This document shows positions 16,496 through 17,804 of a stretch of DNA of 17,804 nt, piece after piece. The notes under the pieces are model-generated. The model did no database searches. It was not told the origin of the DNA and saw only the letters and a program-made list of their open reading frames with translations. Origin of the DNA: Sergeia podlipaevii (Eukaryota > Euglenozoa > Kinetoplastea > Trypanosomatida > Trypanosomatidae); contig JASANZ010001827.1 of NCBI GenBank assembly GCA_030849805.1, forward strand, positions 1 to 17,804. The letters are read 5' to 3'. Within the stretch, counting starts at the first letter, position 1. Every line of letters begins with the position of its first letter. The position numbers and the translations under genes are program-made.

Positions 16496-17209
16496 CTAGT
16501 AACGGTATGGGGAGGAGGTGTCAGATGACGTATCATACTTGGGAGTATCAATGTGCGGCGAAGGCGTGCGGTGCCTACTGCCTCCATTCACATCTTCTTT
16601 GCGACTGCGCTGTGTACCGCAGTACGTCTCCATCTCAAGATTCTCTAAGCGCCGTTGACGAAGAGACTGCATTTGATCCTCTCGCCTCCTCGCAGAGTTT
16701 GCGAGTTCAGTGCTATGACTGCAGACCCATCGCGCGTGAGGGTAGTCACGCATCTGCTGCCGTCGCTGATGTTCCGCCGATGGTGGCGCGCCAAACACGA
16801 CTGGCTTCGCTGCTTTCTTCACAGAGTTTTGCACCGTGAACTGCCCAGCTGTCTCCTGTAAGGCAATGCGTTCCTTTGTGCGCTGCTTCAGACTGACACG
16901 CAGCGCCTCATGAACCCCTCTAGTCCGCATTTCTTTACTAGACACTTCACGATCACTGCTACCTAGAGAAGAGGAAGTCCTATGGTGCGGTCCATCCTTC
17001 GCTACCGAAAAACGTGAAGACGAAGGTGCCAGTTCCAACGTGCGCCGCTCACTATCAGCGCTACTGAGACCGTACGGATATGCACCCTTCACGCGGACAT
17101 CCTCAAACGCGTCCGGAAATACTACCGCTTCGGCTGGCAGCCGGCCATGGTCAAGCTGCTGCACAAACGTCGTGGGTTTTGTATGAAGCTGGTCCTGTTC
17201 CTTCACCAT
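16496..17209 (-). CDS. Hypothetical basic, low-complexity protein (237 aa)
   Basis: I do not recognise this protein. It is hydrophilic and basic, with Ser-rich stretches (ELAPSSSRFSVAKDG, RTSSSLGSSDRE). A helical Arg/Glu/Gln segment follows near residues 190-210 (REDQMQSLRQRRLENLEMET), and the tail is Ser/Thr/Pro-rich and ends SSPYRY. No membrane segment is present after the chosen start. The frame is open 61 codons further, to a Met at 17392. Those residues are Phe/Cys-rich translation of T-rich leader DNA, and T runs with a candidate acceptor (about 17260) lie inside it, so the Met at 17209 is preferred. It lies between PGK and the K+ channel. Such short, disordered, basic proteins in kinetoplastids are sometimes cytoskeletal, but nothing here shows that. 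Confidence 0.7.
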   Translation of the reverse strand: MVKEQDQLHTKPTTFVQQLDHGRLPAEAVVFPDAFEDVRVKGAYPYGLSSADSERRTLELAPSSSRFSVAKDGPHHRTSSSLGSSDREVSSKEMRTRGVHEALRVSLKQRTKERIALQETAGQFTVQNSVKKAAKPVVFGAPPSAEHQRRQQMRDYPHARWVCSHSTELANSARRREDQMQSLRQRRLENLEMETYCGTQRSRKEDVNGGSRHRTPSPHIDTPKYDTSSDTSSPYRY

Positions 17210-17681
17210 GATAAGCAAAAAAAAACAGTAGTTTGACAAAGTAAAAAATCTAAAGCTACTACCAAAAAAAGGCGCCAAAATGCAAACTGATATAAAAAAG
17301 AAAAAAAAAGTGAGGAATTCAAGTAAAAAAAAACAAATGTAACCTCCACAACAGCAAAATAAAAATACAATGAAATGCTTGCCCGTCACCATCTCAGCGC
17401 AATAATCCTTAAAGGAAAATGCACATCAATTGTTACATTCTTTGAAAGAGAAAAGACGATATCAATAATGCACATGAATTGCCAACCAATGGGAAAACAA
17501 AACAAAAAAAACACTTCATAACACAAGATCAAAGTATCCTAAACACTTACATAAATAAAAAGAAACTCTCATTACGACTTTTGACCATTGAATAAATTAT
17601 ACCACTGCACGCAGTACCAAATAATAGAAAGCAAAAGATACGACTCACTCTACACAACAACCTCCAGTCTCACATAAAGCA
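17210..17681. other. Spacer between PGK and the 237-residue protein gene
   Basis: Very A-rich on the plus strand, with repeated A runs. It should hold the PGK 3' UTR and poly(A) region followed by the splice signal of the next gene. I see no gene. Confidence 0.6.
17259..17270 (-). promoter_or_regulatory. Candidate trans-splice acceptor of the 237-residue protein gene
   Basis: On the minus strand a T7 run (17270-17264) is followed at once by GGTAG, with AG at 17260-17259. A closer T9 run (17225-17217) has no AG before the Met at 17209, so it cannot serve that start. T runs further upstream (about 17300-17335) are alternatives. Confidence 0.3.
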
Positions 17682-17804
17682 CTACGTCTTATCGCTGAGA
17701 ATCGCGACACCGGGAAGCACCTTGCCCTCCAGCAACTCAAGTGACGCACCGCCACCAGTGGACACGTGCGACATGCGAGGGGCCTCACCGCACAGCTCAG
17801 CAGC
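17682..17804 (-). CDS. PGK: Phosphoglycerate kinase, C-terminal 40 residues (5' part beyond the window)
   Basis: Glycolytic enzyme that transfers phosphate from 1,3-bisphosphoglycerate to ADP. Only the end is present. The visible peptide has the family-diagnostic [15 protein letters not shown], part of the C-terminal nucleotide-binding domain near the active-site glycines, followed by [13 protein letters not shown] and a TAG stop. The protein ends where ordinary PGKs end. The 20-40 residue C-terminal extension with a peroxisomal-type signal, seen on glycosomal PGK-C of trypanosomatids, is absent; reading past the TAG would add only three residues before TGA. This copy therefore looks like the cytosolic PGK-B type, unless it is targeted in another way. 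More PGK copies in tandem outside the window are likely, as in Leishmania, Crithidia and T. brucei. Confidence 0.95.
   Translation of the reverse strand, partial: AAELCGEAPRMSHVSTGGGASLELLEGKVLPGVAILSDKT

Overview
The window is nuclear DNA of a trypanosomatid flagellate (Kinetoplastea). Every gene lies on the minus strand, with no introns and AT-rich spacers. Most starts are preceded, on the coding strand, by a T-rich or pyrimidine tract followed by AG. This is the layout of a polycistronic unit processed by trans-splicing. TAA, TAG and TGA all act as normal stops, which argues against Blastocrithidia-type codes. The gene set (phosphate transporter, ASF1, BRCA2, MRG-domain protein, Slo-like K+ channel, phosphoglycerate kinase) matches, as I recall, a conserved block on Leishmania chromosome 20 and T. 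brucei chromosome 1. Two BRC repeats in BRCA2 are more like Leishmania or T. cruzi than T. brucei. The spacers are far more AT-rich than Leishmania DNA. An insect or plant trypanosomatid such as Angomonas, Strigomonas, Phytomonas or Herpetomonas is plausible, but the genus cannot be fixed from this window.

In transcription order (high to low coordinates): the last 40 codons of phosphoglycerate kinase (17804-17682); a basic protein of unknown function (17209-16496); a large Slo/BK-like potassium channel (15803-12504); a protein of unknown function with three polyglutamine tracts (11841-10039); an MRG-domain protein (9108-8491); BRCA2 (8108 or 8147 down to 4782); the histone chaperone ASF1 (4204-3731); a 293-residue helical protein of unknown function (2627-1746); and the first 384 codons of a PiT/PHO4 phosphate transporter (1153 to the window edge).

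The central block holds three nuclear genes side by side: ASF1 (H3-H4 chaperone), BRCA2 (RAD51 loader) and an MRG protein (usually in histone acetyltransferase complexes). Co-transcription in trypanosomatids does not by itself imply shared function. PGK, the K+ channel and the phosphate transporter serve metabolism and membrane transport. I see no tRNA, rRNA, mobile element or CRISPR array.

The most notable observation is at the N-terminus of BRCA2. A nearly perfect RanBP2/NZF zinc finger sits there with the Thr-Phe dipeptide that NZF fingers use to bind ubiquitin, just before two BRC repeats. The same BRCA2 seems to lack the Tower in OB2 and carries about 300 unassigned residues after OB3. 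The channel has a Slo pore and RCK layout but no calcium bowl.
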